This document shows, piece by piece, positions 55,859-63,468 of a stretch of 64,000 nt of DNA. The stretch is from Pseudoalteromonas luteoviolacea H33-S. Lineage in GTDB: Bacteria > Pseudomonadota > Gammaproteobacteria > Enterobacterales > Alteromonadaceae. A program made the translations under genes and the position numbers. The notes beneath the pieces are model-generated. The model saw only the letters and a program-made list of their open reading frames with translations, made no database searches and had not been told where the DNA came from. Within the stretch, counting starts at the first letter, position 1. Every line of letters starts with the position of its first letter. The stretch covers positions 1 through 64,000 of the forward strand of contig NZ_AUXY01000013.1 of NCBI RefSeq assembly GCF_001625695.1, given 5' to 3'.

Positions 55859-57076
55859 ATGTCTACAGTTTTAAAATTAACACCCGCCGTACAACCTTGG
55901 ATTGGTACGAGTGATGCATTGTTTAAATTAAATCAGCAGATAAACCAACTTGCCCATTGTAACTTGCCTGTTCACATCATTGGCGAGCCAGGCAGTGGAA
56001 AGCATCTCGCTGCGTGTCATCTGCACAATTTAGGGAAAGCCAGCTCTGAGTCATTGATTGTCTCGAATGTCGCCAATTGGGGTGAGCAGTGTGCAGCGGC
56101 TCAGCTAGAACAGCTCATTGCACAAACACAAAATGGCTCACTTTATCTGAAAAACATAGATATGCTCAGTTCAGCGCAAGCGGAATCAGTTAAAGACTAC
56201 TGGCTCAATTTATCAACAGAGTATCCCGCTTTACGACTGATCACGTCTACCACATGTGAAAAGCAAGCTGAGGCATTAGGACAAAGTCAGCAGCATTCAT
56301 TTTTGAGTTGGTTACATTATCATTGTCTTGAACTCCGTGTGCCTTCTCTACATGAACGCAAAGAAGACATCGACGCACTGGTTAAGCATTATCGGGGGAC
56401 TTGTCAGCACATTGCGAATTTACAGCTTCAACCTCAGGCATTAGAGATATTGAAAGCGTACAACTGGCCGCATAATGTGAAACAGCTGAAGCGTTGTTTA
56501 GATAAACTGTCTTTTTTGAGTAACCAGCAAGCGGTGTCTAGTCAGGCCTTGCTCAGCATTTTTCCTGCAATGCAAACTGAGGCCACGCCAAAGCCGATGG
56601 CAATGCATGTTTTAAAGCCCGTCGAGCCAAGCTTGACCGAAGAAGTGCAGTCGCTAATTCAATGTAATGATGAACATGACTTGCTTGTTGCAGAGCAAAG
56701 GGGAGAGGGCATAGCTGCCACACCGGCTGCGCCGCATCCTCATAAATCCCACCCGGCCCTTATTCGCGCCTTACAATTTGTCGATAAAAACTTTGAAAAG
56801 CCACTGAGTTTAAGTGAAGTGGCCAGCTATGCCTGTGTGAGTCCTTCACATTTGTCTTTTTTGTTTAAACGTTTTGTTGGTCAGTCATTTAAGCAAACCT
56901 TACTGCGTATTAGGATCAAAAGAGCGATGGTGTTGTTACGCGAAGACCCTTATAGCCAAGTTACTGAGGTTTGCGATGATGTCGGTTTTTCTGATTTGAG
57001 CTTTTTTGTAAGGAAATTTAAGTCGGTGGTTGGGGTGAGCCCCGGTGTATATCGCGATCAACGCACAAAACACTAA
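55859..57076 (+). CDS. degenerate NtrC-like AAA domain fused to AraC DNA-binding domain
   Basis: 405 residues from ATG 55859, which has AAGGA at 55848-55852; an ATG at 55796 lacks a site. Residues 15-235 are related to sigma-54 activators (IIGEPGSGKHLAACHLH, LRVPSLHERKEDIDAL, YNWPHNVKQLKRCLDKL). However, the GAFTGA loop is missing and the Walker B acids are replaced (YLKNIDML), so it should neither contact sigma-54 nor hydrolyse ATP normally. Residues 300-400 are an AraC-type double HTH (LSLSEVASYACVSPSHLSFLF, VTEVCDDVGFSDLSFFVRKF). It lies just before the Reb genes on the same strand and is their most likely direct regulator. Confidence 0.88.
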   Translation: MSTVLKLTPAVQPWIGTSDALFKLNQQINQLAHCNLPVHIIGEPGSGKHLAACHLHNLGKASSESLIVSNVANWGEQCAAAQLEQLIAQTQNGSLYLKNIDMLSSAQAESVKDYWLNLSTEYPALRLITSTTCEKQAEALGQSQQHSFLSWLHYHCLELRVPSLHERKEDIDALVKHYRGTCQHIANLQLQPQALEILKAYNWPHNVKQLKRCLDKLSFLSNQQAVSSQALLSIFPAMQTEATPKPMAMHVLKPVEPSLTEEVQSLIQCNDEHDLLVAEQRGEGIAATPAAPHPHKSHPALIRALQFVDKNFEKPLSLSEVASYACVSPSHLSFLFKRFVGQSFKQTLLRIRIKRAMVLLREDPYSQVTEVCDDVGFSDLSFFVRKFKSVVGVSPGVYRDQRTKH

Positions 57077-57307
57077 CTTAGCATCAAGGTGCATGCTGAT
57101 TTCACCGATAGATATCAGCATGCAGCGGTTTAGATATATTTACCTATTAGTCGCTTTATTATACCAACCATTTTAATCAGTACTGCCAATTCTCACCTTG
57201 CTAGATTTCTTATACTGACCTCAGTGTTTAGGCGATGACGCAAAGATATATGCGCTGAACACCACATATGTTTTTTATTCCAAAACTCAAAGCAAATAGG
57301 TGAAATT
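57077..57307. promoter_or_regulatory. regulatory region before the Reb gene run
   Basis: This 231-bp region has no gene. A TATACT at 57211-57216 may be a -10 box without a good -35, as expected for an activator-dependent promoter. No sigma-54 GG-GC pair was found. It contains one TTATACCAA string, also seen at 62770. Confidence 0.3.
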
Positions 57308-57607
57308 ATGGCATTTCCAACAGCAGTTAACGATCAAATTACTGATTCCGTCACACAAGCCAATGTAAAAGTGCTGGGCGATGCGCCCGCGATGTCCATG
57401 GGCAACCTGTTTCAGGCGACCTCTCAAGCGCTAGCAAACGCAGCACACAATGCAACATCTGCGCAGCAACAGTCAGCAATGACAGCGCAAGCGGCTACAA
57501 CGATGGGCGTCACAACGCTGTACTCGATTGATACTGCAACAACAGGCATGGCAACCAAACGTATTCTTCAGCCACAAAAGCAGCCAGTTGCTGGGTTAGG
57601 TAACTAA
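57308..57607 (+). CDS. RebB-family R-body structural protein 1
   Basis: 99 residues. MAFPTAVNDQITDSVTQANV, VLGDAPAMSMGNLFQATSQA and LANAAHNATSAQQQ followed by AATTMGVTTLYSIDTATTG are the full signature of the RebB family. RebB proteins polymerise into R-bodies, tightly rolled cytoplasmic ribbons that can unroll suddenly, for example at low pH in Caedibacter, and burst membranes. The gene has its own ribosome site (AAATAGGTGAAATT). It is most like the next copy, including at DNA level, showing tandem duplication. It has a longer C-terminus (KQPVAGLGN) than the others. Confidence 0.93.
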   Translation: MAFPTAVNDQITDSVTQANVKVLGDAPAMSMGNLFQATSQALANAAHNATSAQQQSAMTAQAATTMGVTTLYSIDTATTGMATKRILQPQKQPVAGLGN

Positions 57608-57733
57608 GGTGTTTTATGCGTGTTTGCTCTGGAAAGACCTTGAATCGATTAATGAGCAAATATGGCGCAAGCCCCAAAGTATTAAGCCGACAACAATTAG
57701 GCTGAATTTGTAAACAACCATAAGGACGACATG

Positions 57734-58000
57734 ATGGCTTTTCCAACCGCTGTGAACAGTCAAATAACCGACTCTGTAACACAAGCTAATGTACAGGTGC
57801 TAGGCGATGCGCCGTCTATTGCTATGGGTAACCTGTTTCAGGCGACCTCACAGGCGCTGGCGAACGCAGCCCATAATGCAACTGCTGCACAGCAACAAGC
57901 AAATATTACTGCGCAAGCGGTAACCACAATGGGTGTAAATATTCTTTACTCCATTGACACTGCAACGACTGGGGTTGCGACCAGCAAAATTTTTGCGTAG
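57734..58000 (+). CDS. RebB-family R-body structural protein 2
   Basis: 88 residues, with the same MAFPTAVNSQITDSVTQAN start, GDAPSIAMGNLFQATSQA and MGVNILYSIDTATTG. The middle of the gene is nearly the same in DNA as copy 1 (around 57400 and 57826). The start at 57734 is chosen so that it matches the paralogues; an ATG three bases earlier is possible. It is expected to co-polymerise with the other Reb proteins. Confidence 0.92.
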   Translation: MAFPTAVNSQITDSVTQANVQVLGDAPSIAMGNLFQATSQALANAAHNATAAQQQANITAQAVTTMGVNILYSIDTATTGVATSKIFA

Positions 58001-58071
58001 CGGTCTCTACTCAGTCTTAAACAATCAGGCGATGACGCCTATTTATTAAAAACTTTAAAAGGAAAATAGTT

Positions 58072-58338
58072 ATGGCATTTCCAACCGCTGTAAATAGTCA
58101 AATTACCGATTCAGTTTCACAAGTAAATACTAAAGTTCTGGGTGATGCGCCTGCTATCGCAACCGGTAACTTTATGATTGCAACCAGTCAGGCGCTGTCT
58201 AATGCGGCACACAATGCGACTTCTGGTCAGCAAAATAGCTCAGTCACAGCACAAGCTGCGCTTGTTCAAGGCGTAGATACGTTGCTTGGTATTAATACGG
58301 CCACGACAGCGGAAGGCATTTCAAAAGTTTTCCGTTAA
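58072..58338 (+). CDS. RebB-family R-body structural protein 3
   Basis: 88 residues, MAFPTAVNSQITDSVSQVN, with GDAPAIATGNFMIATSQA and LSNAAHNATSGQQN. It is more divergent than copies 1 and 2: the middle reads GNFMIATSQ and the C-terminal half (ALVQGVDTLLGINTATTAE) differs. A good AAGGAAAA ribosome site precedes it. It is a separate R-body subunit by family membership. Confidence 0.9.
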   Translation: MAFPTAVNSQITDSVSQVNTKVLGDAPAIATGNFMIATSQALSNAAHNATSGQQNSSVTAQAALVQGVDTLLGINTATTAEGISKVFR

Positions 58339-58415
58339 GCCGGTTTGGGTACTGATACGCTGTATCAGTACCATTTTGGCCGGTTTTAATCCGTAATGAA
58401 CACAGGAGAAACACC

Positions 58416-58607
58416 GTGCTTAATACGCTCAATGCACAAACCTTTTCATTGGCTGCTGCATCCACCTCTATGGGTCAATCCATTTCATTGCTGATGGACA
58501 ATGCAGTTCAAAATGAAGCGAGAAGTCAAGTTACATCCAGCGCGGCTGTTGCGCAGTGTTGTGCGCTGATGATAGCAGCGGGTGCAGCAGCCATTAAACC
58601 AGGATAA
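58416..58607 (+). CDS. small Reb-like protein, reduced
   Basis: 63 residues from GTG 58416, with AGGAG at 58404. It keeps the small-residue helical middle (STSMGQSISLLMDNAVQNEA) and the tail SAAVAQCCALMIAAGAAA, which parallels the C-terminal part of Reb proteins. It lacks the N-terminal VN-QITDSV block. It could be an accessory subunit or length regulator such as RebA/C/D in Caedibacter; this is inference from place and composition. Confidence 0.7.
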   Translation: MLNTLNAQTFSLAAASTSMGQSISLLMDNAVQNEARSQVTSSAAVAQCCALMIAAGAAAIKPG

Positions 58608-58621
58608 AAAAGGAAGTCTTT

Positions 58622-58957
58622 ATGAGTACTGTAAATGACCAAATTACTGACTCGGTAAACGAAGTGAACACGCTATTGATGGGGTCGGCGCCCGCGCAAT
58701 CCATAGGCATGCTCAATGTTGCAGCGACAGAAACCATCGGTATGTCCATGTTTAATGCCATTTCAACACAGCAAAATGCGCAAACATCGGCATCAGCAGC
58801 CGTGGCAGCAAGCTGTGCAAAAATGCTTCAACAATCATCGCCATTGCCAGAAAAAGCCCCCGCGCCTGATCCGAAGGTGGATGTAAGCCAAATAGAAGCG
58901 CTTGTGAAAGAGTTGCTAAAACAGCAAAGCGACCCTAAAGATAAATCAGAACCTTAG
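58622..58957 (+). CDS. RebB-family protein with charged C-terminal tail
   Basis: 111 residues. MSTVNDQITDSVNEVNTLLM, GSAPAQSIGMLNVAATETIG and STQQNAQTSASAAVAASCAK place it in the family. After about residue 75 it has a Pro/Lys/Asp-rich extension (PEKAPAPDPKVDVSQIEALV, then KELLKQQ) not seen in the other copies. The tail may cap the ribbon or bind another protein. Confidence 0.85.
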   Translation: MSTVNDQITDSVNEVNTLLMGSAPAQSIGMLNVAATETIGMSMFNAISTQQNAQTSASAAVAASCAKMLQQSSPLPEKAPAPDPKVDVSQIEALVKELLKQQSDPKDKSEP

Positions 58958-58998
58958 GGGCGCATAGAGCATAAGATTAATTAACTAAGGCACAGCAT

Positions 58999-59358
58999 AT
59001 GAATGAGTTAACAAATGTCGGGCCATCGACACAGACGTCACTGGATATAGTAAATAGTGCCAGTTTGACTGGTGAGTTAAACAAGCTCTCTGGTGCCGGG
59101 AAAGCCTATCAATCTGTCTCGCAGTCGACGGCCATTGCAATCCAAGATGCCACAGACAACCTTAGAAATATCAACACAATGGCAACGACAGCTATGGGTG
59201 TTGCCATTTCACAGATGTTGGCAACAGGTAAAGTCGATGATTACGCAGGCATTATCGAAGCGGCAAATAAAATGGTTGAAAATGGCACCAAAAACTTTGG
59301 CGAAGTAGGTAGCTCAGCAAGTAATTTGCTAGATAAGTTTCCAAGCGGTGGTAGCTAG
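58999..59358 (+). CDS. divergent Reb-family protein
   Basis: 119 residues. The core AYQSVSQSTAIAIQDATDNL and NINTMATTAMGVAISQMLAT parallels the SQALANAAHNAT and TTMGV part of RebB, so I place it in the same family. The N-terminus differs and a helical tail (IIEAANKMVENGTKNFGEVG) is added. It is probably a minor R-body component. Confidence 0.75.
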   Translation: MNELTNVGPSTQTSLDIVNSASLTGELNKLSGAGKAYQSVSQSTAIAIQDATDNLRNINTMATTAMGVAISQMLATGKVDDYAGIIEAANKMVENGTKNFGEVGSSASNLLDKFPSGGS

Positions 59359-59398
59359 ATAAACGTCGGCAAATGACGCGTCGGCTAAAGAGGCAATT

Positions 59399-60406
59399 AT
59401 GACAATCATAGTGAACAACAAAGAGATTGAGCAATTGGAGCAGTTTTCTGACAAAACACAGACCCTGATCCAATTTCTTAATCAAGGTGCGCACAGCACT
59501 GATGCACTTATACAACAAAGTGAAGTAATGACCTTCACTTCAGAAGCGCAGTTTATCGAGCAGCTTTACTTGGGGCTGATGAATTCAACGTTGCTCTATT
59601 TACATCAGATCCCTTTGTCTGTTGATATCAAAAAGTTACTTGAACTTAGTACCAATGATCTCAGAGACTTGGCGACATTCAGCAATCGGGATTCTGAAAC
59701 AGATAAGGCGAGGTTGGCGAATATACTGGCTAAATATCGTCTGGTGGACAGTGCTATTTTAAATAAAATTGCGCTGTTTTATCGACGCTATAACCTGAAT
59801 TACCATGCATTAGGGTGGGGCGCATCGTTCCATGACCAACTCACGCTGTACAGTATTATCTGTTACTGCGAACAGGCGTATGATCTGTCTAATCAAACAG
59901 TGCATCCCGCTTGTCAGTGGGCAACTGAAAAAGCCCAAAATTTAAGTGAATTTGCACGATATTTTTGTCTCTATTTGGCTTGGAAAAATGCGAAACAAGG
60001 TGGGCAAGGCACACCGGATCATCTTGTTGAAATACTCGCCCCTGTCGTAAACAATACTTTAGACTCTCCAGTGGTCACCTTTGAGCTGCAAGCCGTTGAT
60101 CTTCACAATGCCATAAAACAGTGGCATGAGGGAGGAAACAATCTCGGCTTCAGCAGTTTTAGCGCGGGGTTACTCAATATTGTGCTTAACATCGACCTTC
60201 AGAGTGACGATCTAGTTAAAGCCGCTAATGATTATATTAGTGGGCTGCAAACCACGTTGACCAATGCGTTGGCGAGTGACAGTTATATCTGCCAGGCTGG
60301 GTTATGTCGTCACTATTTATTCAATTTACATCACAGCGAAGCCTTACTGAACGTGGATGGTCAGGGCTGTTTGAGTTTGTTTAACCACTGGCCAATTGCC
60401 GCCTAA
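59399..60406 (+). CDS. hypothetical protein of the R-body locus (335 aa)
   Basis: No domain is recognised. The protein looks wholly alpha-helical and soluble, with no signal peptide or membrane segment. Stretches such as QFIEQLYLGLMNSTLLYLHQ, FHDQLTLYSIICYCEQAYDL and FARYFCLYLAWKNAKQ suggest amphipathic helices as in repeat or scaffold proteins. It starts 41 bases after the last Reb gene and is followed 14 bases later by the coiled-coil gene, so it is in the same unit. A role in assembling or loading the R-body is possible but unproven. Confidence 0.75.
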   Translation: MTIIVNNKEIEQLEQFSDKTQTLIQFLNQGAHSTDALIQQSEVMTFTSEAQFIEQLYLGLMNSTLLYLHQIPLSVDIKKLLELSTNDLRDLATFSNRDSETDKARLANILAKYRLVDSAILNKIALFYRRYNLNYHALGWGASFHDQLTLYSIICYCEQAYDLSNQTVHPACQWATEKAQNLSEFARYFCLYLAWKNAKQGGQGTPDHLVEILAPVVNNTLDSPVVTFELQAVDLHNAIKQWHEGGNNLGFSSFSAGLLNIVLNIDLQSDDLVKAANDYISGLQTTLTNALASDSYICQAGLCRHYLFNLHHSEALLNVDGQGCLSLFNHWPIAA

Positions 60407-60420
60407 AGTAGGGAGTTATC

Positions 60421-60918
60421 ATGGATCCAGCACAACAAAAAAAAGCGGCATGTCAGGCGCTGTCTCAGGCCGTTATGCCGTCGCAGTTAAACTCGATTTT
60501 GTCAGACATAGACACCATGTTGGCCACGGCTAGACAGACCATAGATCAGTCGTTGCAGCAATCGTCACAACTTGTTGATCAATCACGTCAGCACCTCGCA
60601 CGTATCAATCAAGTACTGGAGAGTGATACATCTTTAGGTACGTTATCCGAGGAAAGCGCTGACAATGACGCCACATTGGGCGCGTTTAGCCGTTATCAGG
60701 ACGCCCAACTTGAGGCGCAAGCACATCACCTTGAAGAACAAAACGCCCATATGAAACAAGTCTTTACCGAGCAAGAAATGGCGGCACAAAAAAGTGCTCA
60801 AGCCGCACAGCAGGCGATGGAAGAGACACTGAAAAACATGGAGCAACAGCTAATACAGCAAAATCAGGACTTTCAAAATGAGGTCATGCAGCGCGATGCT
60901 GAACAGCCCAGTGCATAG
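60421..60918 (+). CDS. coiled-coil protein of the R-body locus (165 aa)
   Basis: No known family. It is Gln/Ala/Glu-rich, with almost continuous heptads: DIDTMLATARQTIDQSLQQS, QAHHLEEQNAHMKQVFTEQE and AQQAMEETLKNMEQQLIQQN. No membrane segment is visible. The first half, with two stretches of about 40 residues, looks like a pair of antiparallel helices. It is likely a structural or adaptor protein next to the Reb subunits and the HNH protein. Confidence 0.7.
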   Translation: MDPAQQKKAACQALSQAVMPSQLNSILSDIDTMLATARQTIDQSLQQSSQLVDQSRQHLARINQVLESDTSLGTLSEESADNDATLGAFSRYQDAQLEAQAHHLEEQNAHMKQVFTEQEMAAQKSAQAAQQAMEETLKNMEQQLIQQNQDFQNEVMQRDAEQPSA

Positions 60919-60943
60919 CCTTGAATCATAGGAGCCATACGCC

Positions 60944-62377
60944 ATGATCAAAATAGACTTCAAGCCTGTTGATTGGCTGCCGGATGAAAAAGTGAAAACA
61001 GCCGCGGCAACTCGGCAAATGCAGGAGTTGGTTGCGCGTTTGGCTGATGCACCCAAATATCACACGCTGACAACGGAAGATCGCAACCAGTTAATTGCAG
61101 AAGGGTATGCGCCTGATTTAGTCGACAACTTGGTATTAATTACGCAAAGAGCCGATGATTTGCCCGATGATACGATAAATACTGGCTTTAATTACGCGGC
61201 TTTTGATACGGCATTATTTTCTGCTGAGCACCTTAAAGCCCACTTACAAGGCTTAACTCAGGGCTGTTGTGCCTATTGCGAAAGTTATTTATTGGCGAGT
61301 AATGCGGGAAAAGTAGGACACTTCAGACCTGTAGAATTACTTGAAAAAAGCACCTCATTGCAGCAAAACCAGAGTATTAGCTGCTCACCTTATTATGCAC
61401 TGGCCTATCAGCAAGAAAATCTAGTGTATGTCTGTGATGGATGCAATGATAAGCACAAAGGTGGTCAATTTCCGCTGATTGGTCAACGGTTTCCTCTGAT
61501 CCGTGTGGAACACGAACAGCCGTTGCTGGTCAATCCATACCTGGATGACCCTCGCCAGTATATTCGTTTTGACCCCATAACAGCACGTGCTTATCCATTT
61601 GATTTATTGTGTGCCTATTTGATGGAGACAGATGAGCTCAGCTTCACTGAGGCTGAGACAAAGATCTGGTCCTCCCCTGACTTGCTTGGTTATGCGCCAG
61701 GGTTTGAAAACTTACCCGGCTTTTCACTTTGGCTTGAGTCCCTCAGCGAGAAGAAAATCGCTCAGCTTGGCAAAGGCTACACCAGTATTGAGGTACTTGG
61801 TTTAAACCGCCCCGAACTTGTGGTTGCGCGGCTCAATACTTTGTGCCAATTACACCTAGCCTACGGGCAATTTAAACAGGGGGAACATGATGAATTTGAC
61901 GTGTTTATAGATGCATTACCGACTTTACAATACAGAAGTATGTGCATAGATGTTTTACAGTCATTGCATCATCAGCAGAGGACATCGCCTGTATCAGCGA
62001 GTTCAGAAAAAGCGCCGCCTTCTCATGAGGTATCACCTCATGTGGCTGCCAAAGGAGATGCTTTTGCGAATTGGTTTAAGGCATCATTGCGCTACTGCGT
62101 AGAAGAGTCGCAGTTAATGGAAACGCAGCGACGCAATCTTGTCTTTTTGTCTGCAAGAGATAAGCTCTACGGACAAAAGGCCAAAGAAAAGTGCATTTTT
62201 TTGCCACTGGATTGGCAACGAGATCAGCATAAACTGATTAAAGTGCGTTCTCATCGTAATATTTGGGAGACCTCGTTGTCTGAACTTGCCAGTTCTCGGC
62301 CAATGGAGCTACTGAACCTGTTTACCCATAATCAGATCTGGGCTGAAGGCCCATTCGACGCACTTCACAGTGCCTAA
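60944..62377 (+). CDS. HNH-type putative nuclease of the R-body locus
   Basis: 477 residues. An HNH/McrA-like zinc finger core lies at about residues 105-185: CCAYCE, then GKVGHFRPVE, then YYALAYQQENLVYVCDGCND followed by KHKGGQFPL. The two CxxC pairs would bind zinc, the His in GHFRP is the first active-site His, and N/H in ENLVYVCDGCNDKHK are the later positions. The layout is like HNH proteins in retron and phage-defence systems. The first 100 and last 290 residues have no recognised domain. It lies 25 bases after the coiled-coil gene in the Reb unit. It could be a delivered toxin or a co-transcribed defence nuclease; no immunity gene is obvious. Confidence 0.75.
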   Translation: MIKIDFKPVDWLPDEKVKTAAATRQMQELVARLADAPKYHTLTTEDRNQLIAEGYAPDLVDNLVLITQRADDLPDDTINTGFNYAAFDTALFSAEHLKAHLQGLTQGCCAYCESYLLASNAGKVGHFRPVELLEKSTSLQQNQSISCSPYYALAYQQENLVYVCDGCNDKHKGGQFPLIGQRFPLIRVEHEQPLLVNPYLDDPRQYIRFDPITARAYPFDLLCAYLMETDELSFTEAETKIWSSPDLLGYAPGFENLPGFSLWLESLSEKKIAQLGKGYTSIEVLGLNRPELVVARLNTLCQLHLAYGQFKQGEHDEFDVFIDALPTLQYRSMCIDVLQSLHHQQRTSPVSASSEKAPPSHEVSPHVAAKGDAFANWFKASLRYCVEESQLMETQRRNLVFLSARDKLYGQKAKEKCIFLPLDWQRDQHKLIKVRSHRNIWETSLSELASSRPMELLNLFTHNQIWAEGPFDALHSA

Positions 62378-62404
62378 TTTTGTCATTAGTAAGGAAGAAT
62401 CATC

Positions 62405-62662
62405 ATGACCAGTACATCCGAACAAGAAATTTTAAACGCAGAGCAACAAGCCACAGACGCGGTGGCTCAATCTGACATCGACACCGCAGCACAGTCTACT
62501 GGGTATGCGACATCAACACCTTTTGAAGCAGAACGAGTCGCTAGGGATGCGGTTGTTGCGGCAGATCAAGCCGTCTATAACCAAGCTTGTAATCCCCCGT
62601 CAAGCCCAACACCGGAGCAGGCAGAGCAAATAGCAACACAGGCCGTTGCTGATACCGAATAA
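62405..62662 (+). CDS. small acidic Ala-rich protein (85 aa)
   Basis: 85 residues, rich in Ala, Gln, Glu and Thr, acidic, without hydrophobic segments. QATDAVAQSDIDTAAQSTGY and AERVARDAVVAADQAVYNQA suggest short helices. It is the last gene of the Reb transcription unit, with GGAAGAATCATC before the start and a terminator 20 bases after its stop. An immunity role for the HNH protein (small and acidic) is a guess; it could equally be a Reb accessory. Confidence 0.65.
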   Translation: MTSTSEQEILNAEQQATDAVAQSDIDTAAQSTGYATSTPFEAERVARDAVVAADQAVYNQACNPPSSPTPEQAEQIATQAVADTE

Positions 62663-62682
62663 ACAGCAACTCCCTACCATCT

Positions 62683-62709
62683 AATACCCGACCTGTTCGG
62701 GTATTTTTA
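62683..62709 (+). terminator. rho-independent terminator of the R-body locus
   Basis: AATACCCGA (62683-62691) pairs perfectly with TCGGGTATT (62697-62705) over a five-base loop, with a T-run to 62708. Confidence 0.9.
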
Positions 62710-62838
62710 TGTCAAATCAGAGCCAAATAATCGGCATGTACATTCCATAACTAATACCAACCAGACCCGACTTTATACCAATCACTCACATCACTGTCAG
62801 CCTATAGTAAAACCATCACACAAAGATGGAATAACAGC

Positions 62839-63270
62839 ATGGGCTTTAATCAACTTGTGACCAAACCTAGCCGTAGTACTCACCCTCAACAACCGAGGTT
62901 AGTACAGCGCAGATGCGCATCTGTACCAGGCAAGCGGATGGCGGCGCCGCACAGCCGTTCCTTACCGCCCAGACTCAGGCGCGGCATGGAAAAACTCACC
63001 GGTGTGAATCTGGCCAATGTACGGGTGCACTATAACTCGCCTAAACCAGCGCTGGTGCAGGCGCATGCGTATGCGCAGGGCAAGGACATTTATTTATCAC
63101 CAGGGCAAGAGAAACACCTCCCTCATGAGTTGGGGCACATTGCTCAGCAAGCGCTTGGGATGGTAAAGCCCACCACAGAGGTAAATGGTGTCGCGGTCAA
63201 TGATGATCCAAAACTGGAGCAGCAAGCGACGGATTGGGGTGAGATGGCGGTTCGTTTAGGTGGGGGCTGA
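62839..63270 (+). CDS. stand-alone DUF4157 protein
   Basis: 143 residues. The DUF4157 domain fills residues 35-140: PPRLRRGMEKLTGVNLANVRV, AYAQGKDIYLSPGQ and the metal-protease-like HELGHIAQQ. DUF4157 normally forms the N-terminal part of large toxins carried by extracellular contractile injection systems or of polymorphic toxins. Here it ends after the domain, so it is either a free form or the cut-off front of such a toxin. The basic N-terminus (RLVQRRCASVPGKR) is typical of these leaders. It is separated from the Reb unit by a terminator and about 130 bases. Confidence 0.87.
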   Translation: MGFNQLVTKPSRSTHPQQPRLVQRRCASVPGKRMAAPHSRSLPPRLRRGMEKLTGVNLANVRVHYNSPKPALVQAHAYAQGKDIYLSPGQEKHLPHELGHIAQQALGMVKPTTEVNGVAVNDDPKLEQQATDWGEMAVRLGGG

Positions 63271-63468
63271 CCCTAGCGACATTTTGAAATAGGCGATTGA
63301 TATTAGTCACAAAGCAGTGGTTCAGTAATAGTTTATAAGGGGCTACTGAGTAATAGAAATATAGTGGGATAGGTAAGATAAAAGCCATTGGCTTTTACTC
63401 GGATTGTTATGGGTAACTGAAGAGAATCTATAACAATGAATAAAGTCCAAATCTAAAAGGTTTAAGAT

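Noticed and set aside
57077..57307. Sigma-54 promoter for the Reb genes
   Set aside because: No GG-N10-GC pair was found, and the adjacent AAA protein lacks the GAFTGA loop needed to work with sigma-54.
62752..62785. Short repeated strings TAATACCAAC and TTATACCAAT, also near 57162
   Set aside because: Short AT-rich words recur often between genes in this kind of genome. Three copies without flanking structure are not enough to call a repeat family or attachment site.
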